From assembly GCA_020205615.1 (NCBI GenBank), contig CM035171.1, forward strand, positions 6,685,601 to 6,749,600: 64,000 nucleotides of DNA. Reading direction: 5' to 3'. The position numbers and the translations under genes are program-made. This document shows, piece by piece, positions 9,448-21,526 of the stretch. The notes beneath the pieces are model-generated. The model ran no database searches and had not been told where the DNA came from. It saw only the letters and a list, made by a program, of their open reading frames with translations. This DNA is from Panax quinquefolius. Its lineage: Eukaryota; Streptophyta; Magnoliopsida; Apiales; Araliaceae. Numbering within the stretch: position 1 is the first letter of the stretch; each line of letters opens with the position of its first letter.

Positions 9448-11322
9448 TGTTAGGTTTGTAATATTCATGTATGCAATCAAATTGCAAAATAATGCGGAAG
9501 CGTGTAAAAATCAGAGTTTAAAAATTTACAAACCATATACCCGGATCACCCTTTATGCATAATTATTAATTAAACGAAAAGATAAAGAATAAAATCATAC
9601 CCTCAAGATCGAAGCTTCCTCGTGTACAAGTTCACCTCCAATCCTTTTCGCGTTCAACTTGAATCCACCGGGTTTGGTTCCTTCCTTTGATCAACGTTAG
9701 CCACCCATGTGTTTGGCCTCTAGAGGTGATCCACCAAGGAAGAAGAAAATTCAAGAAGATGGGTGTTTATGGCTCAAACCCTAGTTTTCTATCTCTATGA
9801 AAAGGGTACTCTCCAACAAATTAGAATTATGTCGTTTAGAAAAGTCAACAACCCTCCACCCATAATAAGACTCCTCTTATTTATCGATGTGGGCAACCCT
9901 CCTTAACAATTAAGAAATTGGGTTTTATTTAATTAATTAAATTCTTTTAATTAATTAAGCTCCCTAATCTTATTAGGGATAATTAATTAAACTCTTTTAA
10001 TTAATTTAACCTCCTAATCTTATTAGGAATAAATGAGAGTACTTATATTAAATTAATTCTTAAACTCTTTTAGAAATTAAAATAATAATAATTGTAATAA
10101 TATTAATAAGACTCCTCTTATTAATTTATATTTAATATTTCTAAAATATTAAATAATTATTATTAAGCTATTTAATTTATTCTATCACCATAGATTAAAT
10201 TAAATATACATAACATATTATTACGATTATGCCATTAACTTCTTAAATAATTATTCTTCCTTTTATGGTGTGACCCTTTAGGTTCTCCATATTAAACCGG
10301 TTGTGAATAAATCAATTAGAACAATTCTAATCTTATTTAAATAAATAAATTAAATAATTAATTTATTTAAATAAATAATATTTATTCTACAATAGGGATA
10401 AGTTCTCCTAATGATCAACTTTTTTCGGATAATATAGATTTCAACATTAATCATAAAAAGAACCTTTGAGTAAATAGTTACTGTACAATTCAATCCTTCC
10501 ACCATACAATGTCCCAATTAAATATAAGACATGGAATTCTTCACAAGTTTTATTTTATTTAATTATATGTATTTTGATCCTTAAATGTACAACTCAAATA
10601 ATACAAATTAGAAACTCCTTTCTAATTTCATTCTCGCCTGCCAAGGACTACTTTGGGTTGTCATTTATCGAATCACATAGACATTTCTCTTCTTTTATTA
10701 GAAGTGGTAGATTTTTTATTGATCATACATTATCTCCATGTACAACTTATTATACCCAAGCATACCCTTTGATATACCCTAAGGGTCTTAAGGAATAAGT
10801 CAAAGTATAACTCATCATACACAAGATACTATGATGATCTCAAGTCCAAGGATTACTTGTACTACTATCACTACAGAATTCCTATTGACAGCAAATAAAA
10901 CTCCATTAGGTATTCCTTAGCGAGCCACGCTCAAAGTTGAACTTATTCTCTAATAAGCACCTACATACTTGCTTTAGTGTCTCCACACAAATGATCATGA
11001 GATCAATCATCCTCATCCAACGAAAGCAAGCAACGATGTACCAATCTACCGGATTCACTAATCCCCAATTTAGTAATCCAATGATTGGGAACTATTTTAG
11101 TTTTAAGCTTTCTAAGAATTTAGATCTCATTAGAATGATCATCATCATTATTCTAAAAGCATTGCTTAAAACTATGGGTTTATCACATATTATAAAACAG
11201 CATCATGTAGATAATTAAAAGCCTTTAATAAATTAATACTTTTTATTAATAAATGAATAAGATTGTTACAAAGTATATGCTTTATCATCACACATGATTG
11301 GCTTGTGTGCATATTACTTTCA
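9448..11322 (-). mobile_element. Cop-1 3' LTR (1875 bp)
   Basis: On plus it starts TGTTAGGTTTGTAATATTC and ends ATATTACTTTCA; these are the complements of the Cop LTR end and start. It matches the Cop-2 LTRs at 49190-51065 and 56474-58341 over its length, including the stretch of AATTAATTAA repeats near 9930-10000 and the GGGTGATCC segment near 9545. The TATA-like CTATAAATAAG of Cop-2 corresponds here to the altered sequence around 9880-9892. The frames at 10574-10798 and 10937-11218 are LTR sequence, not genes. Confidence 0.9.
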
Positions 11323-11337
11323 ATCTCCCACTTGCAC
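11323..11337 (-). other. Polypurine tract of Cop-1
   Basis: The minus strand reads GCAAGTGGGAGAT immediately before the LTR start TGAAAGTA. The same tract precedes the Cop-2 3' LTR at 56462-56473 and is typical of plant copia elements. Confidence 0.85.
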
Positions 11338-12364
11338 TAAAGCCAATCGTCATGGTAACTCATACTCTTCTTCTCTAAGTGACGATTATCCTGCTGTTGG
11401 ATAAGCTTTAGTTAATGGATATGTAATGTTGTTCTTGAGAGTCCACTGTCTCTATAGTGATTTCCCATCTTTCAATGATTCTAATAATAAAATGAAAGTG
11501 CCACAACACATGTTTAGATCCAAGATGAGACTTAGGAACTATTCCTAGTTCTCAGAATGAACTTTAATCCAAACAATCAACTTGCGACTTCATTTATAGC
11601 TATATACTTTGTCTTTATCACTAAACCAAAGAACCCTTTTCTCATTGTTTGGAACCTTTCCAATTCACTGCACCTCTGTTCAAGATAACGCTTTACCTTA
11701 AAGTGGATTTTCTGTCATCTTGGTCTGTTAGAAAAACTTGAGTCTGCTAAGCCCTCTAGTTTTAATTTAGACCCACCATGAATATGATCACATCCTTAGT
11801 GTTGGTTAAGCACTTTAAGATGTTTTTCATTGACTCATAGTGAACTTCTCCGATTATATGACCGATCAACATCGGTCTCGTATATTTCATTACATACATG
11901 ATAGTCACCATGCGACCTCTATTTTCGTGAGTCTGTGGGGACTATTAAGAGAGATACACTCCATAGCTCATCGACATGAGACATCTCTTGAGTTTGCCAT
12001 GCTAAACGACTTTAGCATCAAATGAATATATCGTTCTTTGGGTTAAGTCGAGCATCCTCTTGTATCTATCTATATAGATTTTATCCCCAATTAAGATACT
12101 CTTCCAAATTATTCATGGAGGAATGTTTAGACAACTTTATCTTTCTTGATTGTAGCATAGGTATGTCATTCCTTATTCGTAGTAGTATATCAACATATAA
12201 TACTAGGAATGTCACGACGCCTCTAATCGACCCTTTGTACACACTAGAAGTCTTACCTCATCGTATGTAACTCGGATCATCATCTTCTATGATGATCGTA
12301 CCTCATCATCATCATCATCCATGATGAATCCATACCTCCTAGGTATCTTTGGTACTATTCCGTA
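11338..12364 (-). pseudogene. Cop-1 pol 3' part: RT C-terminus and RNase H remnants
   Basis: On the minus strand the 12364-11840 part corresponds to the end of the copia reverse transcriptase: text after the YVDD site, including a degraded copy of the LGIKIYxDRS-type segment and the TYI-type block. 11840-11338 corresponds to the RNase H domain and ends near SKHVLWHFHF, followed by a truncated LADPLTK-type tail. Stops and frameshifts are frequent, so no enzyme is encoded. The YVDD site itself is not readable. The same layout is seen in Cop-2 at 55430-56440. GyB-2 interrupts the gene at 12365, upstream of this RT end. Confidence 0.75.
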
Positions 12365-14019
12365 TGTGACGCCCCCAAAATTAGGTATATACGCCACCCA
12401 TCTTGGGTCGCCACTTACATGGTACATAAATTCAAATACAACTTACTAATATAAACTGTAGTGTACAATACGACATAAACCGTGAGTTTGAATACAAATA
12501 TTGTCTACTAGATATTATACAAACTCAAAAGGAGTCCTCATTACAACTATTATCACACTATTTCACGTAATAGTGAGGACTACTAATGCTATCCTCTCTG
12601 GACCATTACTTCGCTCCCCGACTCGTCTCAAATATGTTCTCATTTCACAAGAGAACAAAGGAAAGAAAGGGTGAGCTCAACTAGCCCAAGAAGAAATATT
12701 ATGACTAAGATAATGCGTAATAAATTATCATTAGCCTTCAACAAAGTTAAACCGATAAAATACAATAGACAACAAGTTTAATCATAGCTTAATAAGCAAT
12801 CCATTAAAAGAGTCAAGTAGAGAATAAAGTCTACTATCTTTTAGGTTTTAAAAGGTTTTCATCAATTTTTATCATTTGAGACTCAAACAATAAATAAACC
12901 ACCACATCTAATCATCCATGTATTACTACCAAGGATTTTCATCAAATTATCAATGGTCATGACTATACCGAATCACCCCTCGGTCATAATCATACCAAAA
13001 ACTATCCATCATCGCATTACAAAGCCACCGAGGACTTTTTGTCACATCATTTATATCAAGTCATGATTATACCGAATGATCCTCGGTCATAATCATACTA
13101 AGTTCATCTATGCACGTAAGCCAAAGATAACATAATATAACATGAGGATGATGACAATGACATAGTAATTTAATAAAACAAGTTCAAGAATTATTTAATC
13201 CATGAATTATTAACGTCCAAATTGTCAACATGATCATCGTTTTCAGAGAGTAAAATTCAAGAATGATCGTAAGAATATTTCCATGAAAAGATATCGGATG
13301 AAACGCAAATATCAAGGATATTCTACTAATTTCATGGAGTATAGAAGTCAAAGTTTTAACCAACCGGGTATAATAAAGAATGGAATAACAAAAGAAATCA
13401 CCATGCATGCGGATTTCGATGACATGTTTATTCCAACAGTAATAATAATAACGGAACCAGTCGTGAAATTCACAATCGGCAGTGATGTTCCAACAGTAAT
13501 AATAAAGATGGAACCGATCCTGTAAAACACATGATATAGGATATTCCAATGTAATGATAAAGATTTTAACCAGTCCTATGTAAAACACATGCATGTGATG
13601 TTCCAACAGAATAATAAAATCGGAACCAGTCCTAAAAAACATGCATGTGATGTTCCAATGTAATAATAGAAGAATGTCACCAAGTATAGGTAAATCATGA
13701 TATCAAAGTTATTCCAATGTAATAATAAGCAATGGAATAACATAAAGATTTCACCAAGTATAGGTATGCCATGTATACAAAGTTATGTATAGGGTATGCC
13801 ACTTTTACAAAAGTTATTCCAATGTAATAATAATGAATGGATTAATGTGTTCTCTTCAAGAAGAAAGAATAACACCCCTTACAAAAAAAGAACTGAATAT
13901 AGAAGTAGTGAAGTAGCAGAATACTCTTCTTCTTTCTATAATTTTCTCTATAGCTTCTCTCTATAATTTCTCTCTCTGAGTTTCAATGAATTCGTAAGAA
14001 AATAATGAAGGAATGAGCT

Positions 14020-14032
14020 TCTATTATATAGG
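14020..14032 (-). promoter_or_regulatory. TATA region of GyB-2 3' LTR
   Basis: The minus strand reads CCTATATAATAG, compared with CCTATAAATAG in the partner LTR at 20773-20784. Transcription would run leftward on plus coordinates. Confidence 0.55.
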
Positions 14033-14154
14033 AAAATGGAATGCATAAGAATTAATCCATGAACTATCCAGATTGATTTACTTTAATCGACGGTCCATAT
14101 TTAAAGAAATTTTTTAAATAAAATATAATATATTCTATTTATATAAAAACATTT

Positions 14155-14222
14155 TACTATGCAAACACTATGCAATACTATGCAAAACACTATGCAAAAC
14201 ACTATGCAACACTATGCATAAT
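14155..14222. repeat. Short tandem repeat ACTATGCAAAAC, U3 of GyB-2
   Basis: Five to six units of 10-13 bp (ACTATGCAAAAC, ACTATGCAAT and variants) lie about 130 bp upstream of TATA. It is also present at 20928-20985, 37433-37500 and 43498-43563. It occupies the U3 place where GyB-1 has its two longer arrays. Confidence 0.8.
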
Positions 14223-14765
14223 AAAATATAATATATTCTATTTATGTAATAACTTTAATAAAGTATTCTATTTTATATAAAAGATGTTTCGCTTTTATTA
14301 CGTTAATAATACTTAATAAAACAAAACGTCATTATCGCTATAATAATTCATATTATTAATCGACAATAATGGAATCAAACCGAGTGACTTCTCACATAAG
14401 CATCAATAATCAATACCGCAAAGTGCTACTATGCAACCACACGACATCGTATTTTTACTACCGAGTAGTTCAACAATGATCAATGGTAAAACTTCCGCCG
14501 TTATTTTAATAAAATATTTTTGTCGCTTTCTCAATCCGACAATAATTACGCTGTGGGGTCCACCAATGATTGAGTAGTTGTATGAATATTCCCTGCTAAA
14601 CCTAAATATTTCCCGACCAATCGAATATAATATAACCACTTGCATACTTTTAAAAAATTTATAAATACTACCCACAACTATAATATTATCTTAAATTCAC
14701 ACCATAATATAAAAAATTATTTCGACAAAATTTAAATCTTTATTGATAAAATCTGGGGTCTCACA

Positions 14766-14783
14766 ATCTCCCTCCTTATGGAA
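14766..14783 (-). other. Polypurine tract of GyB-2
   Basis: The minus strand reads CCATAAGGAGGGAGAT against the LTR start. It is the same tract as in GyB-1 and GyB-3. Confidence 0.8.
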
Positions 14784-15240
14784 TTTCGCCCTCAAAAATT
14801 AGGTAGTATGCGACTGTATGATAAAGAGGTGAGGATACCTTGAATACCTTTATTGTTAAAAATATTAAATTCATCTTCGTAATCCGCCAAAGATATTCAT
14901 TAACAATTCATCTTTTGCACTACAGCCAAAGATATTTATTAATAATTCATCTTTGCACTACAAGCCAAAGATATATAAATCAGAAAAACCAATAATACCG
15001 AGACTCACTAATAGTATCACAACCATGAATTATCCATGTACACATCAAGCTAAGGATATTCGTGTTTTTAATTACTGGCCATGATTATACCGAATAATCC
15101 GTGGTCATAATCATACCAAGTCTATCAATGCAATACTACCAAAGATGACTTTTACCACATCCATGAATTAATATTTCATTCACGAGACTCAAATCAATAA
15201 TTAATCCATATCATCGAATCATCCCCGCACTACGTGCCAA

Positions 15241-16170
15241 GGATATTCATTAAGTATCACGACCACGAATTATCCATGCACTACTACTAAAGATAATCGT
15301 GTATTCATTAAGATCACGACCACAAATTATCCATGCACTACTACCAAAGATAATCGTGTATTCATTAGTATCACGACCACAAATTATCCATGCACTACTA
15401 CCAAAGATAATCGTATTCATTAAGATTATCACGACCATAAATTATCCATGCACTACTACCAAAGATAATTGTGTATTCATTAAGATCACGACCACAAATT
15501 ATCCATGCACTACTACCAAAGATAATCAGTATTCATTAGTATCACGACCACGAATTATCCATGCACTACTACCAAAGATAATCGTGTATTCATTAAGTAT
15601 CACGACCACAAATTATCCATACACTACTACCAAAGATAATCGTGTATTCATTAAGATTACGACCACGAATTATCCATGCACTACTACCAAAGATAATCGT
15701 GTATTCATTAAGATCACGACCACAAATTATCCATGCACTACTACCAAAGATAATTGTGTATTCATTAAGATATCACGACCACAAATTATCCATGCACTAC
15801 TACCAAAGATAATTGTGTATTCATTAGTATCACGACCACGAATTATCCATGCACTACGCCAAAGATAATTGTGTATTCATTAAGATCACGACCACGAATT
15901 ATCCATGCACTACTACCAAAGATAATTGTGTATTCATTAAGATCACGACCACAAATTATCCATGCACTATCACAAAGATAATTGTGTATTCATTAGTATC
16001 ACGACCACAAATTATCCATGCACTACTACCAAAGATAATTGTGTATTCATTAAGATCACGACCACAAATTATCCATGCACTACTACCAAAGATAATTGTG
16101 TATTCATTAGTGTCACGACCACAAACTATCCATGCACTACTACCAAAGATAATTGTGTTTTCAATTACTA
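15241..16170. repeat. 58-bp tandem array, about 16 copies (GyB-2)
   Basis: Units are 56-60 bp and share ATTATCCATGCACTACTACC and AAAGATAATTGTGTATTC. Early units end ATAATCGTG and later ones ATAATTGTG, so the array has two variant blocks. It is bracketed by GGTCAT hairpins at about 15079 and 16165. All long open frames here are repetitive products of the unit. Confidence 0.92.
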
Positions 16171-16239
16171 AGTTATGATTATACCCAAACAATCCTCGGT
16201 CATAATCATACCAAGTCCATCTATGCACTACAGCCACGT

Positions 16240-17790
16240 GATGACTTTCAACATAATATAAACATGAGGATAATGATATAAAGAATCAATCAAATGAGAT
16301 AAAGGATAAATATTAAACATTTATAATATAATTTATCCAGATTCAAGAATATCCCCATGTTATCAATCACTTAATAATCTCATAATCTAATAACATTAAT
16401 ATTATAACAATATTTTAATCACTTCTTAAATTTATAAACAATTTTTCTCAATTGTTTACGCTTTTACCATATAATGCATTTAATCATTCAAAATGCCATA
16501 CTCATAAAATATCATCACCAATTATCAAATCCTCATCAAAAAATATGCATATACTCTATATAGGATTCTCTAGCCATAAAATCCTATTTTCAACTTTGTT
16601 ACTTCACATAACATATTTAACTCATATGTTCGTAATTAAACTATTTTCATGAAAAATACCAAATCAGTCCCAAAAATATTTCTTTTCTGGGATTTAGCAT
16701 AATATAGTCCCATAATGAAAATATATTTTTCTCGAATTTTTAAAATTCATTTACTATTTTTCAAAAATCAATTTCTAATTAATTCCTTAAGAAATTAGCT
16801 ACCTCAAGTTTAACTCCAAAATTCCCAAATCTTGGCAAGACCTTACACATGTTAACGTGAGCTTCTAGTTTAAATTTCATGGTCATCTGAGTTATAGAAC
16901 TTCGTTATAGCGTTTTTAAATCGGAAAACCTAAATATTGAAATAGTCATAACTTGCTCATTTTAAGTCGAATGAGCTCATTTTTGGACAGGAGATACTTT
17001 ATACCATATACTTTCATGTCCCAAAAGGTCAGAATTTTTCTCATAATGTAAGTGGCCGAAACAGTCCTTTAAAGTTTCTGGGCAGTAGCATTTTCGAAAT
17101 TTACAGCTTTGGCCTCCTTTGCTAAAATCAGTCCACACAAAAATCTACAACACCTTTTCTAGTAATTCCACTTGGATTAGTTAGGTAACTCATAGATCTA
17201 ACTCTAGGACTTGACCACACTCAAAAATTCAAAATATAATAGGAGATATGGTCAATTGAATTTCATGTTACGTTTTTCACCAAAATCGATTTTCAACTCT
17301 TTGTGATTTCTAAGAAACTTTCATGTTTTCACATACAAACCAACATAACTCATCATAAAACTTACTAATACTTCATATACTCATGATTTTCATTAGTCCA
17401 ATGCTTTTATTATGACTTTCATCATAAACCACGTAAACTGCTCATTTTAGTCAAGAAATATTTGAGGGTTTAAGAAATGGGTTTTGTCTTCGGGGTCAAT
17501 ACAAAATTCGATTTCACGCTCTAGGGTAGGCTAGAAGTCTTCAAGAATATGCCAAGAAATTTATTAATGATAGAAATATCATTCAAAACTATTACTCTTG
17601 TCCAAGACTTGGATAGTTCGTCACATTAATACCAACTGTGACTTCTATCCCTTAACCTGGATGGCACCTCACAATGATACCTATCAACTTGCCATCTTCA
17701 GTCACGACGTCGCCTACGTAAAGTCCGGCTTTGTGCATTCCACACAAGGAAGTTAACAACGAAAGGATCGGGGCTCTTTACTTATGGCTT
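16240..17790 (-). other. Conserved noncoding block (GyB-2)
   Basis: It is collinear with 2341-3850 and 39205-40745, with small indels only. No gene is seen. Near 17060-17110 its text departs from the other two copies for about 40 bp (TTTCTGGGCAGTAGC). Confidence 0.6.
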
Positions 17791-17799
17791 GATATAACA

Positions 17800-18164
17800 A
17801 AGATTAACTTTAGGGTTTGGTTACTTTGAATTCAGATAATGTGTTGGTTATGAATATAAAAGCTAACAACCTTACGAAAAGCATGATGAGTAGTTAACCA
17901 ATTGATTCCTAAAATCACAAAGAAAGGCAAGTATTTTCAAAAAGATAAGATCGACAGTAACGTGAAAGTGTTTATTTGAATCAAACAAGATTTAAAAATA
18001 GTAAGCAGTAACGAAGGCTCCTACTAACGAAGTTTCAACCAATAAGTCAAAGTCTAACTTCTCCGGAGTCAAATTTAAACGTTGAACGCAACTAGGTGAA
18101 ATAAAAGAGTGGGTAGAACTTGTATTGAATAAAGTATAGACTTCGCATTAATTTATAATTAACT
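17800..18164 (-). pseudogene. Gypsy aspartic protease remnant with altered active site (GyB-2)
   Basis: On the minus strand 18150-18010 reads in one frame with VYTLFNTSSTHSFIS (about 18141-18097) followed by a long conserved tail with PEKLDFDLLVET. The corresponding GyA-1 text is LLDIGSTHSFIS, and the family motif is DTG. Here the catalytic Asp is Asn and the Gly is Ser, both explained by G-to-A changes on the coding strand. Further on, around 17940-17885, VILGINWLTTHHAF is readable. So the fold is traceable over its whole length but the catalytic residue is lost. It may be simple decay by deamination of methylated cytosine. Confidence 0.75.
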
Positions 18165-19010
18165 TACCCGTAATAACTTCGTTCGGTTTTCTCGATAAAC
18201 GCCTCGCTTAAATTACCGAAGTTTGACTTTACTATAGGTACATTCCACCCTTAAGTGCTTCTTCACATTCCCGATCCATGATTTGAATCATTATTCTCCG
18301 ATCCATATCGAATTCGGGTTGACCACTACGCATGTAATTCCGAATTCGATGTTGGGTTCTCCCAATCATTCCAAAAAGCAAAGTCAATTTCATCTATTTT
18401 GGCTTTATCGGATCTGGACGCCTTTTTCTACACTATCAACGCGTTGTGCAACTTTTTACCCATGCATCGCCTATTCTCCTTCGCTCAGCTTGTTTCTTCT
18501 TTCAAATGATCTTTGATTTTTAAATTCTCGATTCCAACTTTAATATCTTACACTCTCGCCAAAGCGTGATTTTGTTCGAGCATCACATATCTAAACCCAA
18601 TTTTGAATTGTTGTATCCCTTTGTTCCACGACCGCTTGTCGTTCTTCAACCTCGTTCTTCTAGCTCACGAACACGATTTTGTAATTCTAAGTTTTGATCA
18701 TAAATTTCTTCTAACCAATTCTCATCGTGTTCCTCTTCTTCCTTTCTTCCTCACTCTCACCGCTACCTCTGCGAACTAGCTCTCTAAATGCAACAATTAG
18801 TTCTTCATTCACTACGTGGATATCTCTAATTTGTTCCTCGTCTCGACAATCGCATTAACTCGATTAGTGATTAAAGGTGTCACAACTACCACATTCACTC
18901 CATTGTGAATATTTTCAAATTTGCCATTTCCAAACACCGCCACAACATAAGGGTTAATTAATATATCACATATTATCCCTATACTCCTCACCGACCAATT
19001 AAATACCAAA
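18165..19010 (-). pseudogene. Coiled-coil reading region in gag position (GyB-2), unrecognised
   Basis: Read on the minus strand from about 19000 to 18240, it begins with FENIHNGVN, like the GyA gag start SIENINNG. It then diverges into an acidic, heptad-like stretch: SEEERK-type residues, then NWLEEIYDQNLELQNRVREL (about 18730-18660), then VVEQRDTTIQNWV and NLKIKDHLKEE. Later fragments include KIDEIDFAFWNDWENP (near 18400) and MDRRIMIQIMDRECEEALK (near 18310-18250). Several 1-base shifts break it, yet neighbouring frames keep continuing the pattern, which suggests a once-continuous protein of about 250 residues. No capsid fold or zinc knuckle is seen. I do not recognise the protein. It could be a replaced Gag or an RNA-binding or multimerising accessory protein. 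GyB-1 and GyB-3 lack it. Confidence 0.5.
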
Positions 19011-19096
19011 TAAATTTAGGTAGGTCATACTAACGGGCGGAATTTCCCGCCTCTCCCTCCTAGTTCTTATCTCACATCTTAGCCGTGGATCATATC

Positions 19097-19114
19097 CTAA
19101 GCTCGATACCAACC
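19097..19114 (-). other. Primer binding site of GyB-2
   Basis: The minus strand reads GGTTGGTATCGAGCTTAGG after the LTR end. It is the same initiator tRNA-Met type as in the other gypsy copies. Confidence 0.75.
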
Positions 19115-21526
19115 GCGACGCCCCCAAAATTAGGTATACGTCACCCATCTTGGGTCGCCACTTACATGGTACATAAATTCAAATACAACTTACTAATATA
19201 ACTGCTGTGGTATAATACGACATAAACCGTGAGTTTGAATACAAATATTGTCTACTAGATATTATACAAACTCAAAAGGAGTCCTCATTACAACTATTAT
19301 CACACTATTTCACGTAATAGTGAGGACTACTAATGCTATCCTCTGGACCATTACTTCGCTCCCCGACTGCGTCCCAAATATGTTCTCATTTCAAAGAGAA
19401 TAAAGAAAGAAAGGGTGAGCTCAACTAGCCCAAGAAAAAATATTATGACTAAGATAATGCGTAATAAATTATCATTAGCCTTCAACAAAGTGTTAAACCG
19501 ATAAAATACAATAGACAACAAGTTTAATCTGCAGTGGAATAAGCAATCCATTAAAAGAGTCAAGTAGAGAATAAAGTCTACTATCTTTTAGGTTTTAAAA
19601 GGTTTTCATCAATTTTTATCACCGAGACTCAAATTTTAATAAATAAACCACCACATCTAATCATCCCCGCATACTACGGGCCAAGGATTTTCATCAAATT
19701 ATCAATGGTCATGACTATACCGAATCACCCCGGTCATAATCATACCAAAAACTATCCATCATCGCATTACAGTGCCACCGAGGACTTTTGTCACATCATT
19801 TATATCAAGTCATGATTATACCGAATGATCCTCGGTCATAATCATACTAAGTTCATCTATGCACGTAAGCCAAAGATAACATAATATAACATGAGGATGA
19901 TGACAATGACATAGTAATTTAATAAAACAAGTTCAAGAATTATTTAATCCATGAATTATTAACGTCAAATTGTCAACATGATCTCGTTTCGTAGAGTAAA
20001 AATTCAAGAATGATCGTAAGAATATTTCCATGAAAAGATATCGATGAAACGCAAATATCAAGGATATTCTACTAATTTCATGGAGTATAGAAGTCAAAGT
20101 TTTAACCAACCGGGTATAATAAAGAATGGAATAACAAAAGAAATCACCACGCATGCGTACTTTCAGATGTATGTTATTCCAATGTAATAATAATAACGGA
20201 ACCAGTCGTGAAATTCACACCGATGATGTTCCAATGTATAATAAAGATGGAACCGCATCCTGTAAAACACACGATAGGATATTCCAATGTAATGATAAAG
20301 ATTTTAACCAGTCCTGTAAAACACACGCATGTGATGTTCCAATGTAATAATAAAAAGCTTAACCAGTCCTGTAAAAACACATGATGTGATGTTCCAATGT
20401 AATAATAGAAGAATGTCACCAAGTATAGGGTAAACTGCGTATACAAAGTTATTCCAATGTAATAATAAGCAATGGAATAACATAAAAAGATTTCACCAAG
20501 TATAGGGTATGCCATGATACAAAGTTATGTATAGGGTATGCCACTTTTACAAAGTTATTCCAATGTAATAATAAATGAATGGAATAATGTAAGTTCTCTT
20601 CAAGAAGAAAGAATAACACCCTTACAAAGAAAAGAACCTAATATAGAAGTAGTGAAGTAGCGAGTATCACTCTTCTTCTTTCTATAATTTTCTCTCTATA
20701 TAACTTCTCTCTATAATTTCTCTCTCTCTAGAGTTTCAATGAATTCGTAAGAAAATAATGAAGGAATGAGCTTCTATTTATAGGAAAATGGAATGCATAA
20801 GAATTAATCCATGAATCTGTCCAGATTTTATTTACTTTAATCGACGGTCCATATTTAAAGAAAATTTTTTAAATAAAATATAATATATTCTATTTATATA
20901 AAAACATTTTACTATGCAAACACTATGCAATACTATGCAAAACACTATGCAAAACACTATGCAACACTATGCATAATAAAATATAATATATTCTATTTAT
21001 AGAATAACTTTAATAAAGTATTCTATTTTATATAAAAAGATGTTTCGCTTTTATTACGTTAATAATACGAATAAAACAAAACGTCATTATCGCTATAATA
21101 ATTCATATTATTAATCGACAATAATGGAATCAAACCGAGTGACTTCTCACATAGGCATCAATAATCAATACCGTGTAAGTGTCTTATGCAACCACACGAC
21201 ATCGTATTCTTTACTTTTTACTACCGAGTAGTTCAACAAGATCAACCAGTAAAACTTCCGCCGTTATTTTAATAAAATATTTTTGTCGCTTTCTCAATCC
21301 GATAATAATTTCGTTGTAGGGTCCACCAATGATTGAGCCATTGTATTTAATATTCCCCGCTAAACCGAATATTCTCCACCAATCGAATATAATATAACCA
21401 CTTGCATACTTTTACAAAATTTATAAATACTACCCACAACTATAATATTATCTTAAATTCACACCATAATATAAAAAATTATTTCGACAAAATTTAAATC
21501 TTTATTGATAAAACTGGGTCTCTCAC
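19115..21526 (-). mobile_element. GyB-2 5' LTR
   Basis: It is the partner of 12365-14765, starting near CGACGCCCCC and ending CTGGGTCTCTCAC. TATA CCTATAAATAG (minus) is at 20773-20784, and the CT-rich initiator region on the transcribed side (20690-20730) contains CTCTCTATAATTTCTCTC. Hairpins are at about 19706 and 19812. Order from TATA to LTR end implies a transcribed R-U5 of about 1.6 kb. Confidence 0.9.
20773..20784 (-). promoter_or_regulatory. TATA box of GyB-2 5' LTR
   Basis: The minus strand reads CCTATAAATAGAAG. It is well conserved in GyB-3 (43358-43369) and GyA LTRs (44542-44554, 61233-61245). Confidence 0.65.

Larger units (their letters stand above)
12365..14765 (-). mobile_element. 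GyB-2 3' LTR
   Basis: It starts TGTGACGCCCCC and ends GGGGTCTCACA. TATA is at 14020-14032, an ACTATGCAAAAC array lies at 14155-14222, and GGTCAT hairpins are near 12956 and 13066. It differs from its partner at 19115-21526 mostly by scattered 1-4 bp indels. Confidence 0.9.
12365..21526 (-). mobile_element. GyB-2: non-autonomous Ty3/gypsy element inside Cop-1
   Basis: It has a complete LTR pair (12365-14765 and 19115-21526, 2.4 kb each), PPT at 14766, 58-bp array, noncoding block, protease remnant, a coiled-coil reading region and PBS at 19097. There is no RT, RNase H, integrase or capsid. The Cop-1 text on both sides (ATTCCGTA to the left, CCGATTTAC to the right) is contiguous in Cop-2, where the corresponding segment is near 55330 on the plus strand. 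The target duplication is therefore about CCGTA/CCGAT; it is imperfect, possibly through sequence error. It is the longest-internal member of the three GyB copies and the only one retaining the 18165-19010 region. Confidence 0.88.

Noticed and set aside
10574..11218. Two frames in the Cop-1 LTR that might be a small gene
   Set aside because: Entirely within LTR sequence shared by all four Cop LTRs; frames are not kept in the other copies.
15241..16170. CRISPR-like array
   Set aside because: The repeat is contiguous without unique spacers, and the context is a plant retrotransposon.
15250..16237. Open frames up to 189 codons on both strands
   Set aside because: Same array effect in GyB-2; frames on opposite strands mirror each other.
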